The notes beneath the pieces are model-generated. The model ran no database searches. It was not told the DNA's origin and worked only from the letters and a program-made list of their open reading frames with translations. A program made the position numbers and the translations under genes. Shown one piece after another: positions 43,508 to 45,901 of a DNA stretch of 45,901 nucleotides (positions within the stretch are counted from its first letter, which is position 1; the number at the start of each line of letters is the position of its first letter). The stretch is from the NCBI GenBank assembly GCA_013286765.1, contig JABDFB010000005.1, forward strand, positions 1-45,901, given 5' to 3'. Source of the stretch: Deltaproteobacteria bacterium. GTDB lineage: Bacteria; Bdellovibrionota; UBA1018.

Positions 43508-45901
43508 AGGGGGAGCACCTCTAAGGGGCCCTTGCGCAATTCGGCGATACCTTCCACCATCATTCGTGCTGCTGAAACAACGGTTGTGTATGGAATTTTT
43601 CTTTCGAGAGCAGCCCTGCGAATCGAAAAGCTATCACGAATCGCCTTTTCGTCTGATGTCGTATTGATAATCAGCGCAAACTGATTTTTCTCTATCGCCT
43701 CCACGCAGTGAGGAGAACCCTCGCTGACCTTATTGATACGAGTGACGCCTAAGCCGTAGCTATTTAAAAATGCAGCGGTGCCAGCCGTTGCCCACAGGTT
43801 AAAATCCAGATCTCTCAAACGTTTCGCGATGGGCAAAATCTCAGCTTTGTCCTCGTTACGAATTGAAAGAAAGGCATTACCGCCTTGAGGCAGCTTCATC
43901 CCGGCTGCGGCCAAGGCTTTTGAATAAGCGCCAGGAAAACTGAACGCACGGCCCATGACTTCGCCGGTAGATTTCATTTCAGGCCCAAGCAAAACATCCA
44001 CACCTGGAAATTTGTGAAACGGAAAAACCGGAGCCTTCACATTAAAAGTAGTGAGATACTTATCTAGATCTTCCCGCACTCCCAGCTCTTCTAGAGTCTT
44101 TCCTAAAATCACTTGTACAGCTAACTTAGCCAGTGGGCGTCCCACCGCTTTGCTGACAAAGGGCACCGTGCGCGAAGCCCGCGGATTCACTTCTAGTAAA
44201 AAAACGCGATCACCTTGAATCGCAAATTGAACATTCATCAATCCGACTACTTTGAGAAGCTTGGCCAGTTCCCGCGTGTAGGTTCGAATTCTATGTGTAA
44301 TCCCGACCGGAAGTGTCGCTACTGGCAAACTACAAGCGCTATCGCCGGAATGAATGCCGGCTTCTTCAATATGCTCCATCAAGCCGCCAATAAAAGTCTC
44401 GCGGCCATCACTAATGGCATCCACATCGACTTCCGTCGCACGATCTAGAAAGCGATCGATCAACACAGGATGTTTATCGCTGATCAGAATAGCTTCATGA
44501 ATCCAGCTCTCCAGCATATCTTGGCTATGGACGATTCTCATCCCACGGCCACCTAAGACATAAGATGGTCTAACCAAAACCGGATAGCCGATTTTATTTG
44601 CACGTTCAATCGCCTCCTCCGCAGTAAAGGCAATCGTAGCTTCAGGCTGTTCTAAGCCCAGGGGCTTTAAACTTCTCACCAATTCTTCACACCGACTTCG
44701 GTCTTCGGCCAAGTCTATACTATCAGTTGAAGTTCCTAAAATTTTCAATCCGCCGCGCTCTAGTGCATGCGCAATTTTAAGCGGCGTTTGCCCACCAAAC
44801 TGGACAATAGCGCCTAGGGGTTTCTCTATGCGTGCGATTTCCAAAACATGTTCGGCTGTCAGTGGTTCAAAATAAAGTTTGTCGGAAATATCAAAATCAG
44901 TACTGACCGTTTCTGGGTTGGAATTAACCATAATGGTTTCAAACCCCGCATCTCGGAGAGCCATCGCCCCGTGAACGCAGCAGTAATCAAATTCGATGCC
45001 CTGGCCAATTCGATTTGGCCCGCCTCCCAAGATCAATACCTTCGGCTTTTGTGTGATTCGCGATTCATCCGCACCACCATAAACACTATAAAAATAGGGC
45101 GTCTTTGCCTCAAATTCCGCCGCGCAGGTATCTACAGGCTGGTAGCTCGCGTGGACGTCTGAAGATTCCCGATAAGCTCGCACTTTTTCTTCAGAAATAC
45201 CGACCACCACGCCGATGGCCCGATCTGTCCAGCCACGCATTTTCAGATCCAAGAGATCTTCTCTGGAGATCGGCCACGGTTTACTCTTTAAAATTCTCTC
45301 CCCGTCAATTAAACGTACTAAACGATGCAGGAACCAAGAATCAATATGCGACGCTGCAGCGATTTTCTCGACGCTGGCACCCAGGCGAAGGGCATCTGCA
45401 ATGGCAAATAGTCTTTTAGGATTGGGTCGCTCAATTAGATCCCACTGGATCTGATTCTGATTTGACTTTAATGCAGAAAACCAAGGCAGATCGACCTCGA
45501 GACTGGCGACCGCTTTTCCGAGAGATTCCTCAAAAGTCCTGCCGATTGCCATGACTTCTCCAACGGACTTCATCTGCGTTCCGAGCGTTGGATCCGTCGG
45601 TCGAAATTTCTCAAAATCAAAGCGTGGAATTTTCGTCACCACGTAGTCAATCGAAGGCTCAAAACTGCAAGGCGTCGTGCCGGTAATATCGTTCGTCAGT
45701 TCATCCAGCGTGTATCCCACGGCCAACTTGGCTGCCACTCGAGCAATCGGAAATCCGGTCGCCTTCGAAGCCAGGGCACTCGACCGTGATACCCGCGGGT
45801 TCATTTCAATCACGATAACTCGACCAGTGTCTGGATGAATCGCAAATTGAATATTAGAACCACCTGTCTCTACCCCAATCGCTCGAATAATTCGAATCGC
45901 T
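43504..45901 (-). CDS. carB: Carbamoyl-phosphate synthase large subunit, 5' end beyond the window
   Basis: CarB makes carbamoyl phosphate for pyrimidine and arginine synthesis, using ammonia from CarA. The frame is open to the right edge: the last visible residues read GGSNIQFAIHPDTGRVIVIEMNPRVSRSS, the end of the first ATP-grasp domain. The oligomerisation domain, the second ATP-grasp domain (KVLILGGGPNRIGQG, LLEVNPRASRTVPF) and the C-terminal methylglyoxal-synthase-like allosteric domain follow to LEVLPL. About 800 of roughly 1070 residues are present. It is followed by the coupled zinc-ribbon gene. Confidence 0.97.
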   Translation of the reverse strand, partial: AIRIIRAIGVETGGSNIQFAIHPDTGRVIVIEMNPRVSRSSALASKATGFPIARVAAKLAVGYTLDELTNDITGTTPCSFEPSIDYVVTKIPRFDFEKFRPTDPTLGTQMKSVGEVMAIGRTFEESLGKAVASLEVDLPWFSALKSNQNQIQWDLIERPNPKRLFAIADALRLGASVEKIAAASHIDSWFLHRLVRLIDGERILKSKPWPISREDLLDLKMRGWTDRAIGVVVGISEEKVRAYRESSDVHASYQPVDTCAAEFEAKTPYFYSVYGGADESRITQKPKVLILGGGPNRIGQGIEFDYCCVHGAMALRDAGFETIMVNSNPETVSTDFDISDKLYFEPLTAEHVLEIARIEKPLGAIVQFGGQTPLKIAHALERGGLKILGTSTDSIDLAEDRSRCEELVRSLKPLGLEQPEATIAFTAEEAIERANKIGYPVLVRPSYVLGGRGMRIVHSQDMLESWIHEAILISDKHPVLIDRFLDRATEVDVDAISDGRETFIGGLMEHIEEAGIHSGDSACSLPVATLPVGITHRIRTYTRELAKLLKVVGLMNVQFAIQGDRVFLLEVNPRASRTVPFVSKAVGRPLAKLAVQVILGKTLEELGVREDLDKYLTTFNVKAPVFPFHKFPGVDVLLGPEMKSTGEVMGRAFSFPGAYSKALAAAGMKLPQGGNAFLSIRNEDKAEILPIAKRLRDLDFNLWATAGTAAFLNSYGLGVTRINKVSEGSPHCVEAIEKNQFALIINTTSDEKAIRDSFSIRRAALERKIPYTTVVSAARMMVEGIAELRKGPLEVLPL

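Overview
The window reads as chromosome of a Gram-negative bacterium. It carries a Pal-type peptidoglycan lipoprotein, a FadL-type outer-membrane channel, several lipoproteins and many signal peptides. The mix of core genes (lon, rpoZ, smpB, rsmA, tsaD, alaS, recA, pgpA, recG, greA, carB) and the odd flanking families (RelA/SpoT-like protein, degenerate flavoprotein pair, AMIN-type protein) suggest a Bdellovibrionota or other former-deltaproteobacterial lineage. That placement is inference from gene families only; no rRNA is present.

Layout. 1-6.5 kb (all minus): an acyl-assembly operon reading acyl carrier protein, KAS III-type synthase, short-chain reductase, GNAT acyltransferase, phytanoyl-CoA-type dioxygenase. 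It is preceded by a sulfatase-superfamily lipoprotein with its own terminator and by a 4'-phosphopantetheinyl transferase that could activate the carrier protein. 6.5-11.2 kb: tRNA-Lys(CTT) beside a hairpin-rich GC island, an exported protein with two C2H2 zinc fingers and a nuclear-localisation-like basic patch, and divergently a set of exported proteins including a matrixin-type metalloprotease and an AMIN-like protein. 11.2-14.2 kb: a 113-bp palindromic element, lon, and rpoZ.

14-22.4 kb (all minus): a long gene string running pal, DUF4398-like lipoprotein, cpoB-like, tsaD, rsmA, fadL-like, smpB, fadD, rpoZ. It combines envelope integrity, fatty-acid uptake and activation, and translation quality control. 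22.5-28.7 kb: a stand-alone receiver protein (plus), then alaS, an unknown exported protein, recA and pgpA on minus. 28.8-33.2 kb (plus): a tightly coupled three-gene operon of a divergent RelA/SpoT-like protein, a flavoprotein-like protein and a large multi-Fe-S flavoprotein; an alpha/beta hydrolase gene converges on its end. 34.2-37.6 kb (minus): an XRE regulator with an operator-like dyad, then recG and greA. 37.8-41.9 kb (plus): a membrane-fused spermidine-synthase-like protein and an exported protein with a faint ADP-ribosyltransferase-like pattern. 41.9-45.9 kb (minus): an AAA/DUF4143 ATPase whose start lies in a perfect 27-bp palindrome, a zinc-ribbon protein and carB, which runs off the right edge.

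Notable points. recG is broken by two apparent one-base insertions in homopolymers (T7 and G8). The zinc-ribbon gene is broken at a T5 run, so either the assembly has homopolymer errors or this genome tolerates slippery tracts. The best candidates for undescribed biology are the carrier-protein acyl cluster with its PPTase, the exported C2H2/NLS protein, and the RelA/SpoT-like plus Fe-S flavoprotein operon.
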